A stretch of DNA of 64,000 nt from Prado023 sp963714995 (GTDB taxonomy: Bacteria > Actinomycetota > Actinomycetes > S36-B12 > CAIYMF01), in NCBI GenBank assembly GCA_963714995.1, contig CAVQQP010000002.1, positions 186,001 to 250,000 of the forward strand, written 5' to 3'. Made by a program: the position numbers and the translations under genes. This document shows positions 8,428 through 16,491 of this stretch, piece after piece. The notes below the pieces were generated by a model that was not told the DNA's origin, did no database searches, and worked only from the letters and a program-made list of their open reading frames with translations. Within the stretch, counting starts at the first letter, position 1. Every line of letters starts with the position of its first letter.

Positions 8428-9066
8428 TCAGGCGGGGACGACCTCGGGTGCGGCGCCTCGGGAGTCGCGGATCGAGGCCACGAACGACCGGATGTTCCTG
8501 CGGTGGCGGTGCACGACCAGCCCGGACATCCCGGCGGCGAAGCCGACCCCGGCCCACCCGCGCCAGATGACGAACGACGTGGGGACCAGCATGAGCGATC
8601 CCACGACCGAGCCGATGCCGACCTGGCGGGTCAGGCCCACGGTGGCACCGAAGCCGACCAGCACGGGCACGGCCCAGAGCGGCTCGATGGCAAGGATCGC
8701 GCCCAACGACGTCGCCACCCCCTTGCCGCCCTTGCCCTTGAGCAGCGGCGAGCTGACATGGCCCAGCACTGCGGCGATGCCCGCCACCTCACCACAGGGC
8801 TCGCCGTACTGGTTGAAGAACATGACCGGCGCGAAGCCCTTGGCCACGTCGAGGGCGCCCACCACGACGCCCACCTTCACGCCCATGGCCCGAGCAGCGT
8901 TGGTGGCGCCGGGGTTGCCCGAGCCGCTGCCACGCAGATCGACCCCGCGCAGGCGTGCGGCTGCAGCTGCCGGGCTCAGAGATCCCAGTGCGTAGCTGGC
9001 CGCGCCCGCCGCCACCACAGCCGCCCAGTCGACGTCCCCCAGGTGGGGCCAGGTCACGTCGCTCAT
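8428..9066 (-). CDS. plsY: Glycerol-3-phosphate acyltransferase PlsY
   Basis: 212 residues. The family signature GSGNPGATNAAR lies near residue 50 and KGKGGKGVATSLG near 110, among about five membrane segments. PlsY transfers the acyl group of acyl-phosphate to glycerol-3-phosphate at the cytoplasmic membrane, the first step of phospholipid synthesis. The ATG at 9064-9066 overlaps the degV TGA (ATGA), which fixes the start better than a GTG 9 bases upstream. The C-terminus has a basic RHRRNIRS segment after the last helix. Confidence 0.95.
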   Translation of the reverse strand: MSDVTWPHLGDVDWAAVVAAGAASYALGSLSPAAAAARLRGVDLRGSGSGNPGATNAARAMGVKVGVVVGALDVAKGFAPVMFFNQYGEPCGEVAGIAAVLGHVSSPLLKGKGGKGVATSLGAILAIEPLWAVPVLVGFGATVGLTRQVGIGSVVGSLMLVPTSFVIWRGWAGVGFAAGMSGLVVHRHRRNIRSFVASIRDSRGAAPEVVPA

Positions 9067-9896
9067 CGGGGGCACACCGCAACAGAGACGGTGCCCAACC
9101 CCACGTGCGCACTGATCACCGCGCCGACCTCGACGACGTGGACATCTGCCGCCGGCAGCGCGTCGCGCAACGCCCCGGCGAGGTCGTCGGCGCGCTCCGC
9201 TGCGGCGCAGTGCTGGACCACGACATCGGCCGCGCCCGAGCCTGCGTACTCACACGCGATCTCGGCCATGCGGGCGATCGCCCGGCCCATCGTGCGCTGC
9301 TTCTCGAGCGGAGCGATGGTCCCGTCGGTGATCTGCAGGATCGGCTTGACCATCAGGGCGTTGCCGAGCAGTGCCTGGGCGGCCCCGATCCGCCCACCGC
9401 GGCGCAGCTGGTCGAGGCTGTCGACCACGATCCACGTGCGCGAGGCCGCCGCCCGTCTCGTGGCCGCCGCGGCCGCCTCCTCAGCGCTTCCCCCCGCGGC
9501 GACAACCTGGGCTGCGGACCGTGCGGCGAAGCCCAGGGCGGTCCCGACGGTGCGCGAGTCCACGACCATCACCGGCACGCCCGCCTCGCGGGCGGCGATC
9601 CGCGCCGCGTCGTAGGTGCCGGACATGTCCCCGGACAGGTGCACGCTGACGATGTGGTCGTAGCCCTGCTCGGCCAGTCGCGCGTACTCCTCGGCGAACC
9701 GCGCGGGGGCCGGCCTCGAGGTCGAGACCGCGGCCTTGCGCCGCAGCGCATCGGCGACCTCGGTGACGCTGATCTCGGTGCCCTCGTCGTAGGACTTCCC
9801 CTCGAGGATGATCGCCACCGGGACGATGGTCAGCCCCGGTGGGGTCAGCTCCTCGGTGAGGTAGCCGGTGGAGTCGGAGACGATCGCCACGTTCAT
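9063..9896 (-). CDS. DegV family fatty-acid-binding protein
   Basis: 277 residues. Family landmarks are VAIVSDSTGYL at the start, STSRPAPARF near 60, SVHLSGDMSGTYDAAR near 85, and SLDQLRRGGRIGAAQALLGN plus KPILQITDGTI in the C-terminal half. DegV/FakB proteins hold a fatty acid for phosphorylation by FakA; no fakA homologue is in the window. The ATGA overlap with plsY fits a shared role in feeding acyl groups into phospholipid. Confidence 0.93.
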   Translation of the reverse strand: MNVAIVSDSTGYLTEELTPPGLTIVPVAIILEGKSYDEGTEISVTEVADALRRKAAVSTSRPAPARFAEEYARLAEQGYDHIVSVHLSGDMSGTYDAARIAAREAGVPVMVVDSRTVGTALGFAARSAAQVVAAGGSAEEAAAAATRRAAASRTWIVVDSLDQLRRGGRIGAAQALLGNALMVKPILQITDGTIAPLEKQRTMGRAIARMAEIACEYAGSGAADVVVQHCAAAERADDLAGALRDALPAADVHVVEVGAVISAHVGLGTVSVAVCPR

Positions 9897-9918
9897 GGGC
9901 GATCAGGCTACGCGCTGA

Positions 9919-12406
9919 TCAGCCGGGAACGACGTTGACCAGCTTCGGGGCGCGCACGATGACCGCGCGCGGCTCACGATCACCGAGTGCGGCGACCACG
10001 GCCGGCGTCGCCAGCGCGAGGGCGCGCAGGTCCGCCTCCGCGATGTCGGGGGCCACCTCGAGGCGCTCGCGCACCTTCCCGGCGACCTGCACCACGCACG
10101 TCACCGACTCCTGGACCAGCAGCTCCGGGTCGACTGCCGGCCATCCGGCCAGCGCGACGCAGGGCTCGTGGCCCAGGCGGTCCCACATCTCCTCAGCGGT
10201 GTAGGGCGCCACCAGCGAGAGCATGATCGCCACGGCCTCAGCCGCCTCACGGACGGCCGGGTCAGCCGGACCGACACCGGAGTCGATCGCCTTGCGGACC
10301 GCGTTGACCAGCTCCATCGTCTTGGCCACGGCCACGTTGAACCGGTAGGTCTCGACCGCGAGCGCCGCGTCGTGGACCGAGCGGTGGGTGATCCGGCGCA
10401 GGGCCAGGTCGCCTCCCGCGGGGTCCGTGCCGGGGGCGCTGGTGACGTCGCCGGACAGCCGCCACGCCCGGGCCAGGAACCTCTTGGACCCGCCGGGCGA
10501 GACGTCGGCCCAGTCGATGTCGTCCTCCGGCGGACCGGCGAACACCATCGTCAGGCGCACGGCATCGACCCCATGCACGGCCAGCTCGTCGGAGAGCCGC
10601 ACGAGGTTCCCCCGCGACTTGCTCATCGCCGAGCCGTCCATCTGCACCATGCCCTGGTTGAGCAGGCGGGTGAACGGCTCGACGGCGTCGAGCATGCCCA
10701 TGTCGTGGATCACCTTGGTGAAGAACCGCGCGTACAGCAGGTGCAGGATCGCGTGGGTCACGCCGCCGACGTACTGGTCCACCGGCAGCCACCGACTGGC
10801 CTCCGCCGGGTCGAACGGACCGTCGGCCTTGGCCGGGTCGAGGAAGCGCAGGAAGTACCACGACGAGTCGACGAACGTGTCCATCGTGTCGGGGTCCCGG
10901 CGGCCCGGTCCGCCGCACCGCGGGCAGTCGACGATGGACCACTCATCGAGCGCGCCCAGCGGCGAGGCGCCCTTCGGCTTGAGGTCCAGGCCCTCGGCGC
11001 TGGGCAGCTCCACGGGCAGCTGATCCTCGGGGACCGGCACCTCGCCACAGCCGGGGCAGTGGATGATCGGGATCGGGGTGCCCCAGAACCGCTGCCGGCT
11101 GATCAGCCAGTCGCGCAGTCGGTAGTTGACCGCGGCCCTCCCGCGGCCCTCCTCGTCGAGCCACTGGATCATCCGGGCGATCGCCGCGTCCTTGTCCAGT
11201 CCGTCCAACGGCCCGGAGTTGACGTGTGCACCGTCGTCGGCGGTGGCCACTCCGGTCTCCAGCGGGTCGGTGTCGGACTCCACCACGACCCGGACCGGCA
11301 GGTGGAAGGTGCGCGCGAAGTCCAGGTCGCGCTGGTCGTGCGCGGGCACCGCCATGATCGCGCCTGTTCCGTAGTCGGCCAGGACGTAGTCGGAGGCGTA
11401 GATCGGCAGGCGCTCGTCGTTGACCGGGTTGATCGCGTACCGGTTCAGGAACACGCCGGTCTTGGGGCGATCGCTGGCCATGCGGTCGATGTCGGTCTCC
11501 CGCTTGGTGGCCACCAGGTACTCGGCGAACTCAGCCTCGGCGGGGGTCCCGACGGCCAGCTCGGCGGCCAGGTCGGAGTCCGCGGCCACGACGAAGAAGG
11601 TGGCCCCGAACAGGGTGTCCGGCCGGGTCGTGTAGACCGTGACGGGCTCGTCGCGGCCCTCGATGGCGAACTGGACCTCCGCGCCCGTGGAGCGCCCGAT
11701 CCAGTTGCGCTGCATGTGCAGGACCTTGTCCGGCCACTGCCCCTCCAGCAGGGACATGTCATCGAGCAGCCGGTCGGCGTAGTCGGTGATCTTCAGGTAC
11801 CACTGGGTGAGCTTCTTCTTGGTCACCACCGAGTCGCAGCGCTCGCACAGCCCGCCGACGACCTGCTCGTTGGCCAGGACCGTCTGGCAGCGACGGGCAC
11901 CAGTTGACCGCACTGGCCTTGCGGTAGGCCAGGCCGCGCTCGAACATCTTCAGGAAGAACCACTGGTTCCACTGGTAGAACTCCGGGTCGCAGGTGTTGA
12001 GCACGCGGTCCCAGTCGAACGAGCACCCGTACCGGCGCATCGACTCCTTCTGGGTGGCGATGTTCTCGTAGGTCCACGCCCGTGGGTCGGCGCTGTTCTT
12101 GATCGCGGCGTTCTCCGCGGGCAGCCCGAAGGCGTCCCAGCCGATCGGGTGCATCACGTTGTAGCCCTGCTGGACCCAGTAGCGGGCGAGGACGTCGCCC
12201 AGGGCGTACGCCTCGGCGTGGCCCATGTGCAGGTCGCCCGACGGGTACGGGAACATGTCGAGCACGTACTTGCGCGGCCGGTCGTCGTCCGGGCGGCCGG
12301 AGCGGAACGGCGCGAGCCGGTCCCACACCTCCAGCCACTTGTCCTGCAGGGCGGTGGGGTCGTAGCCCTCACGGGCCTCGGCGGTCTCCGACGGGCTTGT
12401 GCTCAT
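9919..12406 (-). CDS. leuS: Leucyl-tRNA synthetase, reading frame broken by one extra base near 11890
   Basis: Two open frames together give one full LeuRS of about 828 residues. The first runs from ATG 12404-12406 through PYPSGDLHMGHAEAY (HIGH motif, about residue 50) to NWCPS. The second resumes at CQTVLANEQVVGGLCERC and includes the editing domain, MSKSRGN (KMSKS, about residue 594) and the anticodon-binding domain. Dropping one base at about 11890 (TCG-C-TGC becomes TCG-TGC) restores the family sequence CPSCQTVLANEQV. The gene is essential and single in this window, so a sequencing or assembly insertion is more likely than a true null. Downstream of the break no residues are missing. Confidence 0.93.
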
Positions 12407-12576
12407 GGGGCACAAGAGTAGTCGTTGGGCCCCGTGGCCCGGTCCGGCCGCCGACGATGCTCGGATGGCGATGCCGGCATCCGCGAGGCACCGACTGCGC
12501 GGTGCATCTCGGCGGGATCGGCCAACGAGGCGATTTCCGATCGGGCTCGGATCTCGGCTATCCTTGCCGGGTATTC

Positions 12577-12649
12577 GGGGCTGTGGCGCAGCTGGTAGCG
12601 CACCTGCATGGCATGCAGGGGGTCAGGGGTTCGAGTCCCCTCAGCTCCA
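12577..12649 (+). tRNA. tRNA-Ala(GGC)
   Basis: A 73-base cloverleaf. Acceptor GGGGCTG pairs with CAGCTCC (one G-T pair); the D arm contains AGCTGGTAGC; the anticodon stem CCTGC/GCAGG encloses loop ATGGCAT with anticodon GGC; the T arm is AGGGG-TTCGAGT-CCCCT. Discriminator A is at 12649 and no CCA is encoded. It decodes GCC. A possible -10 (TATCCT, 12559-12564) lies 12 bases upstream. Confidence 0.96.
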
Positions 12650-12650
12650 C

Positions 12651-12692
12651 AATGAGTGAGGCCTCCCGGTGTTCCGGGGGGCCTCACTCATT
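12651..12692 (+). terminator. Hairpin terminator after tRNA-Ala
   Basis: A 19-bp inverted repeat (12651-12669 with 12674-12692, one G-T pair) with a TGTT loop starts two bases after the tRNA. It can act in both directions, ending the tRNA from the left and the histidine phosphatase transcript from the right. The right arm is followed by TTGTG. Confidence 0.75.
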
Positions 12693-12750
12693 GTGCGGTT
12701 TCGGCGGAGCGGGGACTCGGGAGGAGCAGCCCCGGCGGGGCCGCGACGGA

Positions 12751-12766
12751 TCCCCTCAGCTCCACA
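12751..12766 (+). repeat. Duplicate of the tRNA-Ala 3' end, possible attachment-site relic
   Basis: Sixteen bases (TCCCCTCAGCTCCACA) repeat exactly those at 12636-12651, which span the T-arm and acceptor 3' side of tRNA-Ala. The copies are 115 bp apart with only the terminator and about 60 non-coding bases between. Duplicated tRNA 3' ends are the usual footprint of tyrosine-integrase elements, so this may be a scar of a lost element. A local duplication would look the same. Confidence 0.5.
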
Positions 12767-12778
12767 CCGTGAAGGACG

Positions 12779-13468
12779 TCAGGCGTCGTCGGCGCCGAGG
12801 GCCGGCTCCGGCGCCGCAGCGGCGTTGTACTCCTCCAGCCGCCAGCGCGTGACCGGCTCGCCACCCGGCTCGGCCGGCAGCGTGAGCTGGCTCAGGACGC
12901 TCCACGCGCAGTTGCTGATGACGCCCAGCGCCGTCCACTGCTCCGGCGCGAGTCCGAGGAGCCCACCGATCGCACCGCGGATCGATCCGCCGTGGCTGAC
13001 CACGACGAGCGTCCCGCCGGACGGCAGCACTGCCACCTGCCGGTCGACCGCCCCGACCACGCGGGTCACGACCTCGCTGCGCACCTCGCCGCCGGGAGGG
13101 CGGACATCATGCCCGGCGACCCACGCGAGGAACAGGTCACGGTCCTGCTCGATGATCTCGTCGCGCGTCAGGCCCTGCCAGCGGCCGCCGTCGGTCTCGC
13201 GGAGCGCGGAGTCCTCGACCACGTCGAGGCCGGTCAGGTCAGCAAGGACGCGCGCCGTGGTCACCGCGCGGTCCAGATCACTGGAGACGATCGCCGTCGG
13301 ACCCATCCGGGCCAGCGCTGGAGCCGCAGCGACCGCCTGGGCCAGCCCGACCTCGTCGAGGGGCACGTCGGTCGCGCCCTGGAACCGGTTCTCCAGGTTC
13401 CACGCCGTCCGGCCGTGCCGCCAGAAGATGACCCGCCGCCGCGGAGTGGCGTTCCAGCCGCCGCTCAC
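12779..13468 (-). CDS. Histidine phosphatase family protein (phosphoglycerate-mutase-like)
   Basis: 229 residues. The catalytic RHG motif is in VIFWRHGRTAWN near residue 15, SSDLDRAVTTA near 65, the acid Glu in RETDGGRWQGL, and the second His in VVVSHGGSIRG near 165. The GTG start at 13466-13468 is chosen because it overlaps the rsfS TGA (GTGA). The rsfS-phosphatase pair is typical of actinobacteria, where this gene is often annotated as gpmB-like; the natural substrate is unknown and mutase activity should not be assumed. Confidence 0.88.
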   Translation of the reverse strand: MSGGWNATPRRRVIFWRHGRTAWNLENRFQGATDVPLDEVGLAQAVAAAPALARMGPTAIVSSDLDRAVTTARVLADLTGLDVVEDSALRETDGGRWQGLTRDEIIEQDRDLFLAWVAGHDVRPPGGEVRSEVVTRVVGAVDRQVAVLPSGGTLVVVSHGGSIRGAIGGLLGLAPEQWTALGVISNCAWSVLSQLTLPAEPGGEPVTRWRLEEYNAAAAPEPALGADDA

Positions 13469-13851
13469 GGGGTCGCTGAGCGGGGCCGGTTGACCTCCTC
13501 GGGGAGCTCGATGAGCGGGCAGTCCCGCCACAGCCGCTCGAGGGCGTAGTGGAACCGCTCCTCGGACTGCTGCACGTGCACCACGATCTCGTTGTAGTCC
13601 AGCAGGACCCAGCGCCCCTCGGCCTCGCCCTCGCGCCGCAACGGCTTGACCCCCTGCTTCAGCAGCGCCTCCTCGATCCCGTCCACGACGGCCCGCACCG
13701 CGCGGTCGTTGGCCGCCGAGCAGAGCAGGAAGACGTCGGTGAGGACCAGGTGGTTGCTCACGTCGATGGCGACGATGTCCTCTGCCAGCTTCTCGGACGC
13801 GGCGTGGGCAGCGGCGACCGTCAGGGCCACGGCATGGGAGTCAGCAGTCAC
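13465..13851 (-). CDS. rsfS: Ribosome silencing factor RsfS
   Basis: 128 residues, normal for RsfS/YbeB. The conserved run includes KLAEDIVAIDVS, DVFLLCSAANDRAVRAV, EGRWVLLDYNEIVVHV and FHYALERLWRDC. RsfS binds uL14 on the 50S subunit and blocks subunit joining when nutrients are scarce. It sits in the nadD-LCP-rsfS order frequent in actinobacteria and is coupled to the downstream phosphatase. Confidence 0.95.
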   Translation of the reverse strand: MTADSHAVALTVAAAHAASEKLAEDIVAIDVSNHLVLTDVFLLCSAANDRAVRAVVDGIEEALLKQGVKPLRREGEAEGRWVLLDYNEIVVHVQQSEERFHYALERLWRDCPLIELPEEVNRPRSATP

Positions 13852-13897
13852 AGCGGCGAGCCTACCTCCCCGGCGAGGGGCCGGCCGGCCCTTGCGC

Positions 13898-15664
13898 TCA
13901 GGGCTCGAAGTCGGCCCCGAGGATCACCACGACGTCCGCCACGTTCTGGCCGTCCTCGGCGACCTGGACCGAGGTGGCGGGCACCCCGAGGGCCTCGGCG
14001 ATCGTCGACCCCAGGGAGAGCGACTCGGTCGTCGCATCCTCGACGATGACCAGCGTCGTGGGCTGGTCGAACTGCTCCGCGTTGCCGCCGTTGATGTAGA
14101 CCATCCCCGCACCCACGAGACGATCGCGGGCGCTGGCCCCGAGCCCCGGGGTGCCCACGCCGTTCTGCACGAGGACCCTCGGGTTGGAGTCGGCGCCCGT
14201 GAGCATCGCCTGCGGCAGCAGGGAGCTGATCACCGACTCCGCCGCCACCAGGTCGACGCGGACCACCGCCAGGGTCTCCCCCGCCTCGATGTCTGTCGTC
14301 GGCAGGACCCGGACCTGCTGGCCACCCTCGAGGATGCTGCCGCGCATCTGCAGCAGGAAGCTCGCCACCGCCTGTGTGGTGGTTGTCGTCCGTGCCGATG
14401 CACCCAGGGATGTGAGCATCTGCTCGATGCGCAGGGCATCGTCGGGCAGGCCCGAGATCGTGGCCGTCATCACCTGGGAGTAGCGGGCCAGGCGGGCGGC
14501 CTCGGGCTCGTCGGGCAGCCAGGCCAGCGCGTACGTGGCAGCCTGGTTGCCGTCGAGGGTCTGGGTGCCGGCAGGCACCACGACCGTCTCGACCTGCGTC
14601 TCCTCGTCGGTCACCGTGATGGGCTGGTCCACGTCGACGGTGATGCCTCCCACGAAGTCGACCATCCCCGCCAGGGCCAACCGGGCCAGGCTCAGGGTCC
14701 CGTCGATGCGCAGCGCCAGCAGGTCGGACAGGGCGTCCTGGGAGGCCGAGCGGTCCAGCAGCCGGGCGCTCTGGCCCAGGGTCTGCTGGCCGGCACCGGG
14801 GACGTCCACGATCAGCCGCGAGGGCACCAGCAGCTGGGCGGCCGGGAGCCCGCCGCCGACGCCGGCCACCATGTTGTCCGCGCCCAGGTCCGCGTCGTTG
14901 CGGACCTGGATCAGCAGCGTCCGCTGCTCGGCGAAGGCGGTCGGTGAGGGGGTGGGCTGTGGTGTCCCGTCAGGGTTGGCCGGCCGCATGGTCACGACCA
15001 GCCAGGCCACCAGGGAGATCCCGAGGAGGGCGAGGAACGCCCACATCCAGCGCGAGCGGACCCGACGACCACCCGGCCGCCGAGGCGGTGGTCGCCGGGG
15101 CGTGGGCGTGCGGGTGGGACGTGGGTCCCCGGTGGGGGTGGGGGCCGGTGCGGGCAGGGCTTGGGCGGGCGCGGGCTCGGCGGGCGCGGGCTCGGCGGGC
15201 GCAGGCTCAGCCGGCCCGGAGGCGGGCGCGGCAGGCCCAGGGGCGACGTGGACGGGAGGTGGCCCTGACGGAGGACCTGCGCCGGCCATCGGGACCGGGG
15301 CTTCCGCGGGCACCGGCATCGGGTCGGCGGGCGGCGGGGCAGCCACGGCCGGGGCGGGTGCGACGGGGGCCGGCTCCATGGACGGTGCAGCGGACGCCTG
15401 GGAGGGGGCGGGGGTCGGCGCGGGGGTCGGTGCAGACGCCGGGGCGGGGGTCGGCGCGGGGGCGGGCCCAGACGCCGGGGCGGGCGCAGACGCCGGGGCG
15501 GGGGCGGGCGCCGGGGCAGGGGCGGGCGCAGACGCCGGGGCAGGGGCGGGCGCAGGGGCGGGCGCAGGCGCTGGGGCAGGGCCTGGGGTCGCCGGACTGA
15601 CCTCCGGGCCCGACCCTTCCCCGGCCTGCTCCGGCGGCTCGGGCTTGGCGTGCTTGGGGCTCAC
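13898..15664 (-). CDS. Membrane protein with degenerate LCP domain and LytR C-terminal domain
   Basis: 588 residues. The first 180 residues are almost entirely Pro and Ala with Thr/Gly, encoded by GC-rich tandem repeats (about 15380-15600). A basic RRPGGRRVRSR stretch and one membrane segment (WAFLALLGISLVAWLVV) follow. The outer part resembles a LytR-CpsA-Psr domain (VDFVGGITVDVDQPI, then AGTQTLDGNQAATYALAW) but lacks the arginine-rich catalytic pattern, and ends in a LytR_C domain (NPRVLVQNGVGTPGLGASARDRL). LCP enzymes attach glycopolymers to peptidoglycan; this one may have a binding or regulatory role instead. Its ATG overlaps the nadD stop (ATGA). Confidence 0.8.
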   Translation of the reverse strand: MSPKHAKPEPPEQAGEGSGPEVSPATPGPAPAPAPAPAPAPAPASAPAPAPAPAPAPASAPAPASGPAPAPTPAPASAPTPAPTPAPSQASAAPSMEPAPVAPAPAVAAPPPADPMPVPAEAPVPMAGAGPPSGPPPVHVAPGPAAPASGPAEPAPAEPAPAEPAPAQALPAPAPTPTGDPRPTRTPTPRRPPPRRPGGRRVRSRWMWAFLALLGISLVAWLVVTMRPANPDGTPQPTPSPTAFAEQRTLLIQVRNDADLGADNMVAGVGGGLPAAQLLVPSRLIVDVPGAGQQTLGQSARLLDRSASQDALSDLLALRIDGTLSLARLALAGMVDFVGGITVDVDQPITVTDEETQVETVVVPAGTQTLDGNQAATYALAWLPDEPEAARLARYSQVMTATISGLPDDALRIEQMLTSLGASARTTTTTQAVASFLLQMRGSILEGGQQVRVLPTTDIEAGETLAVVRVDLVAAESVISSLLPQAMLTGADSNPRVLVQNGVGTPGLGASARDRLVGAGMVYINGGNAEQFDQPTTLVIVEDATTESLSLGSTIAEALGVPATSVQVAEDGQNVADVVVILGADFEP

Positions 15665-16254
15665 GGCGCACCGGCCCGGTACAGGCCCAGCTTGGCGATG
15701 AAGCGATCCACGCCGGCCGGCACGAGGTAGCTGATCGGAGCACCCTGCGCCACGCGCTCCCGGCAGTCGGTGGAGGAGATCGCCAGGGCCGGGATCTCCA
15801 CGATGCTGGCCGAGCCGACCGGCAGGTGCGCGGCGTCCACGTCATGGCCGGGACGCGTCACGCCCACCAGATGCGCGAGCTCGAGGACGTCGTGCGGATC
15901 ACGCCACGTCAGGATGGACCCCAGGGCATCAGCACCGGTGATGAAGAACAGCTCGGCGTCCGGGCGCTGCGTGTGCAGGTCGCGCAGCGTGTCCACGGTG
16001 TAGGTCGGCCCTTCACGGTCGATGTCCACCCGGCTGACGGTGAACCTCGGGTCGTCAGCCGTGGCGATCACGGTCATCAGGTAGCGGGTCTCCGCCTCCG
16101 TGACGGGCCTGTCGGCCTTCTGCCACGGCTGCCCGGTGGGCACGAACACGACCTCGTCCAGGGAGTACAGGTGAGCGACCTCGCTGGCGGCCACGAGATG
16201 GCCATGGTGGATCGGGTCGAAGGTGCCCCCCATGACTCCCAGGCGCACGGTCAT
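15661..16254 (-). CDS. nadD: Nicotinate-nucleotide adenylyltransferase
   Basis: 197 residues. The nucleotidyltransferase motif GGTFDPIHHGHL is at residues 9-20 and the second motif ISSTDCRERV near 165. FITGADALGSI and VGVTRPGHD are typical of NadD. It adenylates nicotinate mononucleotide to deamido-NAD in NAD synthesis. The stop overlaps the start of the LCP-like gene. A 46-residue membrane-protein gene ends 13 bases upstream. Confidence 0.95.
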   Translation of the reverse strand: MTVRLGVMGGTFDPIHHGHLVAASEVAHLYSLDEVVFVPTGQPWQKADRPVTEAETRYLMTVIATADDPRFTVSRVDIDREGPTYTVDTLRDLHTQRPDAELFFITGADALGSILTWRDPHDVLELAHLVGVTRPGHDVDAAHLPVGSASIVEIPALAISSTDCRERVAQGAPISYLVPAGVDRFIAKLGLYRAGAP

Positions 16255-16267
16255 CAGTGCGCGCGGC

Positions 16268-16408
16268 TCACCGGTCGGGATTGAACCGGGTCACGGCGAA
16301 GAGCAGCACCAGCAGCAGGACGAGGGCGATGGCCCCGAACACCCATGCGGGCACACCCGAGTGCTCCTCGGCCGCCCCCTCGGAGAGCCGAACCAGTGCG
16401 TTCACCAT
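16268..16408 (-). CDS. Small membrane protein, 46 residues, upstream of nadD
   Basis: ATG at 16406-16408, stop at 16268-16270. The product has a charged N-terminal third (MVNALVRLSEGAAEEHSG), one strong membrane helix (VFGAIALVLLLVLLFAV, about residues 24-40) and the short tail TRFNPDR. An AAGGGG ribosome-binding site lies about 8 bases upstream. GC-rich third positions, close spacing to nadD and a clear helix make it likely to be real. I do not recognise a named family; comparable small ORFs may be skipped by gene callers. Confidence 0.7.
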   Translation of the reverse strand: MVNALVRLSEGAAEEHSGVPAWVFGAIALVLLLVLLFAVTRFNPDR

Positions 16409-16491
16409 CGAACATCCCCTTCCCAGTGGCCAGCGCGGCGAGCCTACCGGATCGGCTGCCGCCCACGGCCGCCGCCACGTGATCGGTCGAG

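Noticed and set aside
11870..11910. Programmed frameshift in leuS
   Set aside because: No slippery heptamer or pausing structure seen, and LeuRS frameshifting is not a known mechanism; other genes here show similar single-base breaks.
12577..12766. Full integrative element at tRNA-Ala
   Set aside because: Only 115 bp separates the repeated ends and no integrase gene is nearby, so at most a scar remains.
15380..15600. CRISPR-like regularly spaced repeats
   Set aside because: The repeats are short, contiguous and coding for Pro-Ala; there are no spacers and no cas genes.
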